64,000 bases of DNA from Sphingomonas abietis (GTDB lineage: Bacteria > Pseudomonadota > Alphaproteobacteria > Sphingomonadales > Sphingomonadaceae): assembly GCF_027625475.1 (NCBI RefSeq), contig NZ_CP115174.1:1426001-1490000 (forward strand), in the 5' to 3' direction. The notes below the pieces were generated by a model that saw only the letters and a program-made list of their open reading frames with translations, ran no database searches and was not told the origin of the DNA. Within the stretch, counting starts at the first letter, position 1. Each line of letters opens with the position of its first letter. This document shows, one piece after another, positions 27,955-36,475 of this stretch. Both the position numbers and the translations under genes were made by a program.

Positions 27955-28113
27955 GATGCTCTCGCGGGATTGATGCACTGCGCGCGCCAGCGGTCGCACC
28001 TTGTCTCAGTCGAGGAAGCGGTCGAACGACGAATGGTTTTGAGCCGCTTGTTGATCGACGAGACGTTGTCCTTTGCCGCCAGCGCCATGCGGCCGGCGCG
28101 GGCGAACAGCGGG

Positions 28114-28344
28114 TCAGCCTCTGCCTCCGTCAGGACTTAGAGGCGTGCGCGATCGATCCTGGTCGACAGATAGGGGCGGGGCTTTTGCAGTGTCGTCCTC
28201 GTATGTAGCAGCGGCGATCATGGCGACCAGCGTGTCCTCCGCTCGTCCACGGAGCATCGGATCCGCCGAGGACAGGTCCACGCGCAGCCATTTCGGGATG
28301 CGCTCGACCGTCCGACGGATTTTCGTCGAACTCTCTTCCTGCAT
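28114..28344 (-). CDS. Small DUF6771-like protein
   Basis: The product has 76 residues. It reads MQEESSTKIRRTVERIPKWL, then RVDLSSADPMLRGRAEDTLV and AMIAAATYEDD, the pattern of a small family common in sphingomonad accessory DNA. It lies divergently from the traG/copG fragments and may be a cargo gene of the same decayed element. The last residues overlap other debris, so its end may be altered. No function is known to me. Confidence 0.5.
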   Translation of the reverse strand: MQEESSTKIRRTVERIPKWLRVDLSSADPMLRGRAEDTLVAMIAAATYEDDTAKAPPLSVDQDRSRTPLSPDGGRG

Positions 28345-28419
28345 GCTACTATCAGAGCATGGTTGGGAGGGCGTTACAAACGGATGATAACTTCGGCCTG
28401 CTCTTCGCTAACCCGAACT

Positions 28420-28594
28420 GCCCGACCACGTCGCCATCGCGAACGAGACGATGCCCGCGCCGCCCGCGCAGGAGTTTTCGGTCGTCGAGGACGAGCCGGA
28501 GGATGCGGCACGGCAGGCCGCGATGCGGCGTCAGCAGATGCGCGGGCTAGCGCGGCAGGCATCGCTCGACCATGATGACGGCCTTCAACTGTGA
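28420..28594 (+). pseudogene. traG: traG C-terminal remnant (conjugal coupling protein)
   Basis: The frame ends LPDHVAIANETMPAPPAQEF, SVVEDEPEDAARQAAMRRQQ, then GLARQASLDHDDGLQL and stop at 28592-28594. This acidic tail is characteristic of TraG/VirD4 coupling proteins in sphingomonad and rhizobial conjugative elements. The ATPase body is gone. A CopG-type gene follows 9 bases later, the normal traG-copG-trb order, so an integrative or plasmid transfer region once lay here. Confidence 0.65.
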
Positions 28595-28603
28595 GGAAGG
28601 GCT

Positions 28604-28919
28604 ATGCGTACCCGGTTGAATGTCTATTTCCCGCCCGAACTGGCGAAGCAGGTCGGCGAACTCGCTATCCGCCGGCGCATATCGCGCTCGGCGATCGTCG
28701 AGGCCGCCGTGGCATCTTACCTGTCGCCGGATGGTGTCGACCGTCGCATTGTTCGTGCGCTTCTGGTTGCCGGTGACGCCGCCGTTGCCCGACGAAGACC
28801 AGGCCGCGGCACAGGTCAAAGGCCGCAAACGCTATGAAGGGTTCGTGCAGACACTCGGGCGGCGCTACGCGAGCAGGAAGAGCTTGCTGAATGAAATTTC
28901 GGAGGAAGTCGCCGAAGGT
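28604..28919 (+). pseudogene. CopG/ribbon-helix-helix regulator of a trb operon, broken
   Basis: From ATG 28604 (GAGGAAGG upstream) the frame reads MRTRLNVYFPPELAKQVGEL and ISRSAIVEAAVASYLSPDGV, a ribbon-helix-helix protein usually found between traG and trbB. The C-terminal part (ALFVRFWLPVTPPLPDEDQA, YEGFVQTLGRRYASRKSLLN) continues in a different frame, and the middle segment is missing. A deletion with frameshift is the simplest reading. No trbB follows; the LOV-kinase operon's receiver gene ends at 28959 instead. Confidence 0.7.
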
Positions 28920-28958
28920 ACCCCTTCGGCGAAACCGACGGCATCGCCACGATGTCGG

Positions 28959-29309
28959 TCAGATCGGGGCAAGCTCCGTGAAAGTCGCCATCAGCAGCCG
29001 ATCCTGGATCGGCTTGGTTAGGACGATCATTGGTGCGGTTCGTGGATGGCAGGCATCGGGTGTCCCGGTAACGAAGATGACCGGAACCTCTCCATGCTCG
29101 GCCAGGATGGCTTGCACGGCGCACGGGCCGGTCCCTTCCGCAAGCCGTACGTCCGATACGATGACAGCTGGCGGGTGCGCCCTTGCGGCCGCAATCGCTT
29201 CTCCTTCGGTCGCAGCCTGATCGATCGAGGTTGCGCCAGCAAGTTCCATCAGCTGGCATATGTGATCGGCAATCAGGAAATCATCTTCAATCACAAGGAC
29301 GTGGCACAT
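28959..29309 (-). CDS. Single-domain response regulator (LovR-like)
   Basis: The product has 116 residues from ATG 29309 (MCHVLVIEDDFLIADHICQL). The receiver fold is complete: acidic pocket EDD at 8-10, phospho-acceptor Asp53 in VIVSDVRL, the Thr of VTGTP, and the Lys of LTKPI. There is no output domain. It follows the LOV kinase by about 107 bases on the same strand, as LovK-LovR pairs do, so it may serve as a phosphate sink or shuttle. A clear paralogue lies at 58542-58892. A TTG-started 4-residue extension is possible. Confidence 0.88.
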   Translation of the reverse strand: MCHVLVIEDDFLIADHICQLMELAGATSIDQAATEGEAIAAARAHPPAVIVSDVRLAEGTGPCAVQAILAEHGEVPVIFVTGTPDACHPRTAPMIVLTKPIQDRLLMATFTELAPI

Positions 29310-29416
29310 GCAGCATTCCAATCTGAATGCCCAACCCCGGAAGAGCTATAATCTATCCCTTGATCCATATTAAAATTAAGCATGTTGCGGGTGCGCTACG
29401 TGCGTAAGCGATATTC

Positions 29417-31012
29417 TCATACGGTGGCGGTGACGCAGAATTGCACGCCTTGCGGGCGATATGCGATCTCGGCCTTCCCCTTGACGTGCTGCGCGAGGAC
29501 GCGCTCGATCATCCGCGTGCCGAACCCGGTTCGCTCCGGTGGCCTAACGGGCGGTCCCCCGCTCTCGATCCAGGAGAAGGTGAACCGATGGCACGCTGTG
29601 CCGTCCACGAGGGCCCATCGGATTTCGACATGTCCACCAGCGACCGAGAGGGCGCCATATTTTGCGGCATTGGTCGCGAGCTCATGGACGGCCATCGAAA
29701 GTGCCAGGGTGATGGCAGGAGAGAGACGGACATCCGGCCCCTCGATCGAGAAGAGCTTGCCGTCACGATCGGCGAACGGCGCAAGCACACGGGACACGAG
29801 GTCGTCGATCGATGCCCCTTCCATCTCATCGCGCACCAGTAATTCGTGCGCTGTCGCAAGGCTGGCGATGCGGCCGGCGATGATCTCATCGGCATCGGCG
29901 ATGGACGTGGCGTTGCGGAGCGTCTGACCGACAATGGCTCCAACCGTGGCGAGTGTATTCTTGACCCGGTGGGTCAGCTCGTCGGCCAATACGCCACGCT
30001 GTTCCTCGGCAAATTTTCTCCTGGTGATATCGGCGGAGTATCCGGTGATGGCGAGCGGCGTGCCGTCGGAATGCATCATCATTTCGCCGCGGATGTGGAC
30101 CCAGCGTTGCTCGCCTGTGGGCGTGAGCAGTCGATATTCGATATCATATTCGCATCCGGTCGCGATGACCTGGGCGACCGCGGCTTCCATGCCGGGGCGA
30201 TCCTCGGGGTGGATGGATGTCAGCAGGTCCGCATAGGTGAACGGATCATCGACTTCGCGACCGAAGATGGCCTTGCAGCTTGCCGAGGCTACGAGGGTGT
30301 GCGTCGCAATCTCGTAGCTCCAGGAGCCGAGGCCGCCTGCCCGCAGCGCGAACTGAAGGCGGGCGTCGCGTTCGACGAGTGCTGCGTCGCGCGCCACCAC
30401 CTCGCTCTCAAGAGCGTCGCGATCCGCCTGCAGGCGCACCAGCCGATGTCGCTCGAGCGTAGCGTCGAATTGAGAGCCGACAAAATAGGACAAGGCGCCG
30501 TGAGCGTCGAAGACCGGTGTCACCGTCAGGCGGTTCCAGAAGGGTGTTCCGTCCCGCCGATGATTGAGCAGATCAATCTCGATTGCCTCGCGTTGGGAAA
30601 TGGCATTGCGTAAACGGTCGACATCGTCTGACCGAGTCAGCGGTCCCTGGAGAAACCGGCAGTTGTGACCGAGGATTTCGCTGGGTGGAAAACCCGTCAA
30701 TCGCTCGAAGGCGGCGTTGGCATAGATAATCGGATTGTCGGGAAGGGTCGCATCGCTAACCGTCATTGGCAGGATTGCGTCCTGAAAGCCGATGACGATC
30801 GGGTCGCCCTGGTCCATCCGGTTGCGAAATGCGTCGATCGCCGCCTGTACGTCTGCGGCAGGAATGAACGGCGCTGAGGCGCCATGGGGAAGGGGCTTTC
30901 GGTCCAAAACAGGAACGCTATTAGCGACCAACTTCGCGTGCGGCAATCCGAAGCATCGCCGGGCAGGATACTCTCGCCGTTGGCAGGAAGCAGAGATGAT
31001 CGACGGCATCAT
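29417..31012 (-). CDS. LOV-PAS HWE-family blue-light histidine kinase
   Basis: The product has 531 residues. A LOV domain covers about 65-190 with the flavin-cysteinyl motif GHNCRFLQGP (Cys118) and NPIIYANAAFERLTGF. A coiled coil (VVARDAALVERDARLQ) leads to a PAS domain at about 215-335. An HWE-type kinase core follows: H-box DELTHRVKNTLATVGAIVG (His348), MAVHELATNAAKYGALS and the late SWIESGGP that gives the family its WxE, then GFGTRMIERVL. Blue light should form the Cys-FMN adduct and change autophosphorylation. It is soluble. It starts directly after a small unknown gene (31015-31359) and precedes the receiver gene, forming a three-gene minus-strand unit. Confidence 0.92.
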   Translation of the reverse strand: MMPSIISASCQRREYPARRCFGLPHAKLVANSVPVLDRKPLPHGASAPFIPAADVQAAIDAFRNRMDQGDPIVIGFQDAILPMTVSDATLPDNPIIYANAAFERLTGFPPSEILGHNCRFLQGPLTRSDDVDRLRNAISQREAIEIDLLNHRRDGTPFWNRLTVTPVFDAHGALSYFVGSQFDATLERHRLVRLQADRDALESEVVARDAALVERDARLQFALRAGGLGSWSYEIATHTLVASASCKAIFGREVDDPFTYADLLTSIHPEDRPGMEAAVAQVIATGCEYDIEYRLLTPTGEQRWVHIRGEMMMHSDGTPLAITGYSADITRRKFAEEQRGVLADELTHRVKNTLATVGAIVGQTLRNATSIADADEIIAGRIASLATAHELLVRDEMEGASIDDLVSRVLAPFADRDGKLFSIEGPDVRLSPAITLALSMAVHELATNAAKYGALSVAGGHVEIRWALVDGTACHRFTFSWIESGGPPVRPPERTGFGTRMIERVLAQHVKGKAEIAYRPQGVQFCVTATV

Positions 31013-31014
31013 GT

Positions 31015-31359
31015 CTACGTGCCGCGCTGGTATAACTCTATCGGTGCCGAGGCAGTGGTGATCGCGGCGCCCCAGACCTCGAACGGCGCGACCTCCGGCA
31101 GGGCCACGTGCAGGTTTGTCGTCAACGGGATCCAGGCCGGATCGATCTCGCCGACAAGGAACAGATGTTCCCGGTTCGACAGTCGCACCTCGAGGGCGAG
31201 AACGAGAATCCGGTGCTCGCTCGTGCGATCAGGCCTGGCCCGGCCAGCGCTGATGCCCGTCACCGTCTCCCAGGACACCATGGTTTCGCGGCCCGCGACC
31301 CGGATGGTGAGGCCGCGATCGGTCGCACCGATGATCCTGTTGCGCAGCTCATGCTCCAT
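31015..31359 (-). CDS. Hypothetical protein upstream of the LOV kinase
   Basis: The product has 114 residues from ATG 31359, which has AAGGA at good spacing; an upstream ATG at 31380 is less well placed. The sequence is rich in short beta strands (GLTIRVAGRETMVSWETVTG, RILVLALEVRLSNREHLFLV) and has no signal peptide or membrane helix. I do not recognise the family. Its stop lies 2 bases before the LOV kinase start, so the two are translationally linked and it may act in the same light response. Confidence 0.7.
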   Translation of the reverse strand: MEHELRNRIIGATDRGLTIRVAGRETMVSWETVTGISAGRARPDRTSEHRILVLALEVRLSNREHLFLVGEIDPAWIPLTTNLHVALPEVAPFEVWGAAITTASAPIELYQRGT

Positions 31360-31404
31360 GCTCGTCCTTCCGGTCAGCACAATGGCACACCGCGTATCGT
31401 GGTT

Positions 31405-31579
31405 TCACCCACCAGGATCTTCGGTGCCGGGGCCTACGATCGTGTTGACCGGGCCAAGCGCGGTCGTCTCGACCCTGTCTCCGGGAAAGACGATCTCTAC
31501 GGCGTGGGAATTCGCGACAAGCAGCCCATCGGCATCGACAGAGGTGGCTCGGTTTGTCTGTACAGCCTCGCAGGCTCGT
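31405..31579 (-). pseudogene. C-terminal fragment of a gene cut by an IS3 element
   Basis: The frame reads ATSVDADGLLVANSHAVEIV, FPGDRVETTALGPVNTIVGP, then GTEDPGG and stop at 31405-31407. It is open up to the IS boundary at 31580. It lies just upstream of the LOV-kinase unit on the same strand, so the insertion may have removed the unit's first gene or promoter. The missing N-terminal part was not found beyond the far end of the IS. The family is unknown. Confidence 0.45.
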
Positions 31580-31602
31580 TAAGTGGATCGCCGGCCGGTT
31601 GA

Positions 31603-32428
31603 TCATGCCGCTGCGAGAAGCGGCTGGTTGTAGTATATCTGGTCGGGCGTCCTGCAGCCAAGGCTCGAGTGCGGCCTCACGGCATTGTAGAAGCCGAGAT
31701 ATCGACCGATGCCGCTGCGAGCTTCGGGCACCGACGTGTAAGCGTGGAGATACACCTCCTCGTATTTTACCGACCGCCAAAGGCGCTCCACGATGACGTT
31801 GTCGCGCCAGCAGCCTTTGCCATCCATGCTGATCGCGATCTTCTCCCGCTGAAGTACGCTCGTGAACTCGGTGCTGGTGAATTGGCTTCCCTGATCGGTG
31901 TTGAAAGATCTCGGGTTTTCCGAAGCGCGGCAGCGCTTCCTCCAATGCCTCGACGCAGAAGTCGGTCGCCAGCGTGATCGACACACGCCATGCCAACACC
32001 CGTCTGCTGAACCAATCGACGATGGCGACAAGGTAGACGAAGCCGCGCGCCATTGGGACGTAGGTGATGTCGGTCGCCCAGACCTGGTTCGGCCGCGTGA
32101 CCGCCAGCTTGCGGAGCAGATACGGGAAAATCCGGTGTCCCGGCGCTGGTTTCGAGGTGTTGGGTCGGCGGTAGATCAGCGCAATGCCCATCTTCTTCAT
32201 GAGCGTCGCGACGTGCAACCGCCCGACCTTCACGCCTTCGCCGCCGAGCAAATCCCGAAGCATCCTGCTGCCGGCAAACGGGTACGCCATGTGCAGTTCG
32301 TCGATCCGGCGCATCATCGCGAGATCGGCGGACGATACCGCACGAGGCAAATAATAGATGCTGCCGCGACTGGTACCGAGTTGCCGCGCCTGCTGTGAGA
32401 CCGGCAGATCGTGAGAACGGTCGATCAT
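31603..32428 (-). pseudogene. IS3 orfB transposase, frameshifted
   Basis: The start MIDRSHDLPVSQQARQLGTS overlaps the end of orfA by 4 bases (ATGA). The first Asp lies in [20 protein letters not shown]. At about 31905 the sequence has an extra T (ATCTTTCAACACC where ATCTTCAACACC is expected). The second Asp, NTDQGSQFTS, and the Glu of VERLWRSVKYEE therefore fall in the next frame, which runs to 31603. The DDE triad exists only across both frames, so this copy is inactive unless recoding occurs. Confidence 0.85.
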
Positions 32429-32736
32429 CGCTTTGCGCTCGGCAACAGTCCGGCTTTTCCGAGCGCACCGGACAAAAAATCGTTCGCCAGCGTCAGCTCG
32501 CCAATCTTCGCGTGCAACGCCGTCACATCGACCGCGGGCTCGGCTGGAGCCTGCTCCGAGCCGAACACGTCCGCCGCGCTGTCCAGCAGCTTCGCCCGCC
32601 ATTGGTTGATCAGATTGGGATGGACGTCGAACTGCTGTGCGAACTCCGCCAGCGTCTTCTCGCCCTTCACCGCGGCCAACGCCACCTTCGCCTTGAATGC
32701 CGGACTGTGATTCCGGCGCGGTCGCTTGCTCATCAT
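32425..32736 (-). CDS. IS3 orfA (helix-turn-helix)
   Basis: The product has 103 residues: MMSKRPRRNHSPAFKAKVAL, a helix-turn-helix at about 28-52 (TLAEFAQQFDVHPNLINQWR) and a leucine-zipper-like tail (ALHAKIGELTLANDFLSGAL). It binds the element's ends and, with orfB by frameshifting, makes the OrfAB transposase. It is intact, but its partner is frameshifted. Confidence 0.85.
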   Translation of the reverse strand: MMSKRPRRNHSPAFKAKVALAAVKGEKTLAEFAQQFDVHPNLINQWRAKLLDSAADVFGSEQAPAEPAVDVTALHAKIGELTLANDFLSGALGKAGLLPSAKR

Positions 32737-32947
32737 GCCTCCTGTGCGTCAGCCATTCTGGCTGCCCTCAGGCCGACAATCCACTTATCCCGCTGTGCAG
32801 TTTCTCCGAGCCATCTCTTTCATCGCCGGGTCTTGGCGCATTCAGCGTAACTTATCAATAGACTTTCGTCGCGAATCCTGCTCCGACAGATCACGTTGGG
32901 ATTCGCGACGTAGACAGGGTGGTGATGAGCGTTCAGACAGTTTGAAA

Positions 32948-33151
32948 ATGAGTGACATCAACCGATCTGGCAAAAAAATTCTACTCCAAACGTTTGTGAC
33001 AGCGTTGATTAATGTATTCGGTTCGCAAGCGTCGGCTGTTGCCCAACGACAGATAGAACTAGCCGAGCAAGCTGATGCGGAATGCGCTTCAACCTGGCGC
33101 GCGATCGGCTCCGAGATCGGTATCCAAATACAACGCACTTCAAGGGAGTGA
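32948..33151 (+). CDS. Possible small protein among IS debris
   Basis: A possible 67-residue protein runs from ATG 32948 (MSDINRSGKKILLQTFVTAL, INVFGSQASAVAQRQIELAE). It has one hydrophobic patch and an Ala/Gln-rich helix. No strong ribosome site is visible, and it lies between two IS3 elements. It could be a real accessory gene or chance. Confidence 0.3.
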   Translation: MSDINRSGKKILLQTFVTALINVFGSQASAVAQRQIELAEQADAECASTWRAIGSEIGIQIQRTSRE

Positions 33152-33381
33152 ACCATTGCCAGTCCATTGGACACGAGGTTAAGCTACCTGCGTTTCGCTA
33201 TCGACCCCCATGAGGTTGTGATGCCCCCCAGTTTCTCCTGTGTAGGGGGGTGACAAATCCGGCCACGGTAGCGCCGGCAAAGGTGTCGGTGCGGGGGAGA
33301 GAAATCCTGCCAGTGGCGAGCTGCTCGTTTTGGGGGCGGCGAGGATGTTGGCCTTGGAGAGCTAAGAGTCGGTTTTGAAAT

Positions 33382-33519
33382 TCAGGGATAAGCGTTTCTG
33401 CGAATGAGATCGCTACCCATAGCCACAAGGATCATGGCCTGGGAGACGTCGATGCGCTTCTCGTAGTCACGAACAAGGCGTCTCCATTGGGTCATCCATC
33501 CAAAGCTGAGGTGGTGCCA
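33382..33519 (-). pseudogene. Transposase C-terminal remnant
   Basis: The stretch reads SFGWMTQWRRLVRDYEKRID, VSQAMILVAMGSDLIRRNAY, Pro, stop. This is the standard end of a large group of DDE (IS5/IS4-type) transposases. It is cut at 33519-33525 by the next IS3 element. The 200 bases before it (33152-33381) hold only unplaced debris. Confidence 0.65.
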
Positions 33520-33569
33520 GTTTTCTGGACAGGAGGCTAAGCTACTCCCGACGTGAGGAACGGACGGGA

Positions 33570-33851
33570 ATGAAGACGACGAGAAAGCGCTCCAGCGCGG
33601 AATTCAAGGCGGTATCGCTGGAGGCGATCCGTGGGGATCTGACGCTGGCGGAACTGGCCGCGAAGCATGGCATCCATCACACGATGATCGCGGCGTGGAA
33701 GAAGCAGGCGATCGAGGGGATGGCGACGACATTCTCCGGCGCTGGCGAGGCAACGAAGGCCGCCGGCGAAGCGGAGTTGGATCGGCTCCATGCCAAGATC
33801 GGGCAATTGGTCGTCGAACGCGATTTTTTAGCGAAAGCCTCCGGTCGATGA
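33570..33851 (+). CDS. IS3 orfA (helix-turn-helix)
   Basis: The product has 93 residues: MKTTRKRSSAEFKAVSLEAI, a helix-turn-helix at about 25-48 (TLAELAAKHGIHHTMIAAWK) and a heptad tail (ELDRLHAKIGQLVVERDFLA). The stop overlaps the start of orfB (ATGA at 33848). It binds the element's ends. Confidence 0.88.
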   Translation: MKTTRKRSSAEFKAVSLEAIRGDLTLAELAAKHGIHHTMIAAWKKQAIEGMATTFSGAGEATKAAGEAELDRLHAKIGQLVVERDFLAKASGR

Positions 33852-34738
33852 GCGTGGCGCGGAGGCGGGAGCTGATCGAGCCCGCTCACCATCGGCTGTC
33901 GATTTCGGCGCAGTGCCGGCTGCTGTCGATCAGCCGGTCGTCCTATTACTATGCGCCGGTGCCCGAGACCGAGGAGACGCTATCGCTGATGCGGGTGATC
34001 GACGCGACGTTCCTGGACATGCCGTGGTATGGCAGCCGCCAGATGGTCCGCCACCTGCAGCGCACCGGCCATGATGCCGGTCGCCGCCGTGTCCGCCGCC
34101 TGATGGCGAAGATGGGGTTGTCGCCGATCTACCAGCGGCCCCGGACCAGTGATCCGCACCCGCAGTATCGGATCTACCCCTATTTGCTGCGCAAGCTGGA
34201 GATTGACCGTCCGAACCAAGTCTGGTGCGCCGACGTGACCTATATCCCCATGCGGCGCGGCTTCCTGTATCTCGTCGCTATCATGGACTGGGCTACACGC
34301 AAGGTGCTGGCGTGGCGGCTGTCGAACACGATGGACGCGGGCTTCTGCGTGACCGCTCTGGAAGATGCTCTGGCGCGATTTGGCAAACCGGAGATCTTCA
34401 ACACCGACCAAGGGAGCCAATTCACCAGTTTCGCCTTCACCAGCGTCCTGCGCGAGGCCGAGGTGCGGATCAGCATGGATGGACGCGGCCGCTGGATGGA
34501 CAATGTCTTCATCGAGCGTCTGTGGCGTTCGCTTAAATATGAATGCGTCTATCTCAACGCCTTTGAGACCGGTTCGGAGCTGAGGGCCGGCCTTACCCGA
34601 TGGATTTCCTATTATAACACCCAGCGCCCGCACTCGGCAGTGGCTGGGCGAACCCCGGCCGAGGCCTATGGCAGGGACGACGCTTCTGACCATGGGGGTC
34701 ATGACCCCCATGGTCAGATCACCCAATTGGCGGCATGA
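33848..34738 (+). CDS. IS3 orfB transposase (DDE integrase core)
   Basis: The product has 296 residues from ATG 33848. It has an HTH_21-type N-terminal region (LMRVIDATFLDMPWYGSRQM) and an rve core with Asp in WCADVTYIPMRRGFLYLVAI, Asp in NTDQGSQFTSFAFTSVL and Glu in IERLWRSLKYECVYLNAF, ending QRPHSAVAGRTPAEAYG. The triad is intact. An in-frame extension from 33695 overlaps orfA and reflects the OrfAB fusion made by frameshifting. Confidence 0.9.
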   Translation: MSVARRRELIEPAHHRLSISAQCRLLSISRSSYYYAPVPETEETLSLMRVIDATFLDMPWYGSRQMVRHLQRTGHDAGRRRVRRLMAKMGLSPIYQRPRTSDPHPQYRIYPYLLRKLEIDRPNQVWCADVTYIPMRRGFLYLVAIMDWATRKVLAWRLSNTMDAGFCVTALEDALARFGKPEIFNTDQGSQFTSFAFTSVLREAEVRISMDGRGRWMDNVFIERLWRSLKYECVYLNAFETGSELRAGLTRWISYYNTQRPHSAVAGRTPAEAYGRDDASDHGGHDPHGQITQLAA

Positions 34739-34780
34739 GAAACATCTGGGAGTAGCTTAGCAAAGCCGCCAAACTGTCCA

Positions 34781-35788
34781 AGTAGGCGGGACCACCTCAT
34801 AGCGCTCGACCGGCAGCGCCTTCAACGCGGGCTTGTCCAGCGCTTCGAACAGCTGCCGCCGGGTCTGGTTGAGGCAGCGCAGTACACGATTGTCGTTGAG
34901 GTCGGCCATGAGCGTACGGATGGCGGCGTTGAGCTCTGACAGGCTGTAGAACGTCCGGCGCCGCAGGCGCCCGAACAACCATCGCTCGACGATGAGCACC
35001 GCACGCTCGACCTTGGCCTTGTCACGCGGCTTCCTGGGGCGTGCGGGAAGAACGGCGCTGCCGTAATGCTCCGCCATCTCGGCATAGCTGCGATTGACCC
35101 ACGGGTCGTAGAGGCAGGCCTTGATGACCGCGACCTTGGCATTGTCGGGTACGAACAGCGCCGGCGCGCCGTCAAACGCTTCGAGCGCGTTGACGTTGAC
35201 CGAGATCCAGTCGGGCAGCGTCTCCGTCCATGTCGCTTCCGCGTAGGACAGGCTGGAGGCCCCGAGCACAGCCACGAAGATATGCGCGTCGCGCAATTCG
35301 CCGGTCAGTCGGTCGACGACGACCGCCACCTTGTCGCCGGCATAGTCCACGAACAACTTGTCGCCAGGCGTGTGGTTCTGCCGCATCGTTACGTGCAGCT
35401 TGAGCGCACAGCCGCGGTACACGTCGCAGAAGCGGCTATAGCGATAGCCGTCCGGATACTCCGCAATGTACTCGTCCCACAGGATTTGCAGCGTCACATG
35501 CTTGCGCTGCATCTCGCGGTGCAGATGGGCCCAGTCCGGCTCGGGGCACCGCCGGTAGCCGGTTTTGTTGCCCGGTTCCCGATACAGCGCCGCTTCCAGC
35601 GCGCCGTCGCTCATGTCCTCGGGCAACGGCCATTCCAGACCGGCCGCCGCGACGCGCTTGAGCGTTTCGCGCACCGTCGACGGCACCGCGCCGACCCGCA
35701 ACGATATCGCCTTGTACCCCAGTCCATGCTCGAACCGGTATCTCAACATCTCGCGGACACGCCGCATGCTCACCCTTTCCGCCGGCAT
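34781..35788 (-). pseudogene. IS21-family istA transposase, 3' end lost
   Basis: From ATG 35788 the frame reads MPAERVSMRRVREMLRYRFE, has a helix-turn-helix (GYKAISLRVGAVPSTVRETL) and then the integrase core with FVDYAGDKVAVVVDRLTG, FVPDNAKVAV and KAKVERAVLIVERWLFGRLR. The frame is cut at 34781 by the IS3 element and then reads a few run-on residues to a stop at 34757. The C-terminal domain and istB are missing. A separate C-terminal istA piece lies at 36476-36905. Confidence 0.85.
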
Positions 35789-35869
35789 CAGACGCTCCTT
35801 CGGATATGCCCAAAGCAGCGACCCTAGCCCCGCCGACGGACCCCGTTCGACACCACTCCCAAGGGGGCA

Positions 35870-35950
35870 ACATCATTTCGGAATCCGGGGGAGACTATTC
35901 CTCGGAACAGGGGGGCGGCATCATTTCGGAATTGGGGGGCGGCTTCCCTC
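35870..35950. repeat. IS21-type end repeats between two istA genes
   Basis: A unit like GGCATCATTTCGGAATTGGG occurs two to three times (ACATCATTTCGGAATCCGGG at about 35868-35888, GCATCATTTCGGAATTGGGG at about 35919-35938), with a related CCCTCGGAATC copy after it. IS21 elements carry multiple short repeats at their ends that bind IstA. Here they separate istA genes pointing away from each other. Confidence 0.6.
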
Positions 35951-35959
35951 GGAATCTAC

Positions 35960-36475
35960 ATGGAAGGTCACAGCCGCCGGGAGGCGGCGAAGGCGTTCGG
36001 TCTGAGCCGGGCACGGTGCCGAAGATGTGCGTGTTCTCGCTGCCGCCGGGCTACCGGCACGCGAAGCCGCCGGAGAAGCCGAAGCCGGTTCCGCTTTTGC
36101 CGGTCATCGACACTATCCTGCGCGAGGATCGCCTGTCGCCTGCCAAGCAGCAGCACGCCGCCAAGCGGATCTTCGAGCGGTTGCGCGAAGAGCATGGCTA
36201 TAGCGGGGGCTATACGGTGGTGAACGACTATGTGCGGCAGAGCCGGGCCCGCAGTCGTGAGACGTTCGTGCCGCTGGCACACACGCCGGGCCATGCTCAG
36301 ATCTCTCAGCGAGGCGTGGGCAGAGATTGGTGGCGTGCGGCAGAAGGTCTATTATTTCTGCATGGACCTGCCGCATTCGGATGCGTGTTTCGTAAAGGCC
36401 TATCCGCGCGAGACCACCGATGCGTTCCTAGACGGCCATGTTTCGGCCTTTGCCTTTTTCAGCGGCGCGCGCCAC
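35960..36475 (+). pseudogene. IS21-family istA, frameshifted twice
   Basis: Starting at ATG 35960 (MEGHSRREAAKAFGLSR), the match moves to a second frame near 36015 (KMCVFSLPPGYRHAKPPEKP, HAAKRIFERLREEHGYSGGY, TVVNDYVRQSRARSRETF). It moves to a third frame near 36298 (GGVRQKVYYFCMDLPHSDAC, TTDAFLDGHVSAFAFF). The sequence then breaks off at about 36475 inside the catalytic core. It is a second IS21 copy, distinct from the istA at 34781-35788. Confidence 0.8.

Larger units (their letters stand above)
31580..32787. mobile_element. IS3-family element, about 1.2 kb, decayed
   Basis: The ends are imperfect inverted repeats: TAAGTGGATCGCCGGCC at the left and TAAGTGGATTGTCGGCC (reverse strand) at the right. 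Inside are orfA (32425-32736) and a frameshifted orfB (31603-32428), both minus. No target duplication matches across the ends, so the flanks were rearranged after insertion. Confidence 0.75.
33526..34780. mobile_element. Complete IS3-family element, 1255 bp
   Basis: The ends are inverted repeats starting TGGACAG and sharing TAAGCTACTCCC. It carries orfA and orfB with the usual 4-base overlap and intact DDE residues. Different broken transposases flank it (an IS5/IS4-type tail at left, an IS21 istA at right) and there is no matching target duplication, so it probably took part in a deletion between them. Confidence 0.85.
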
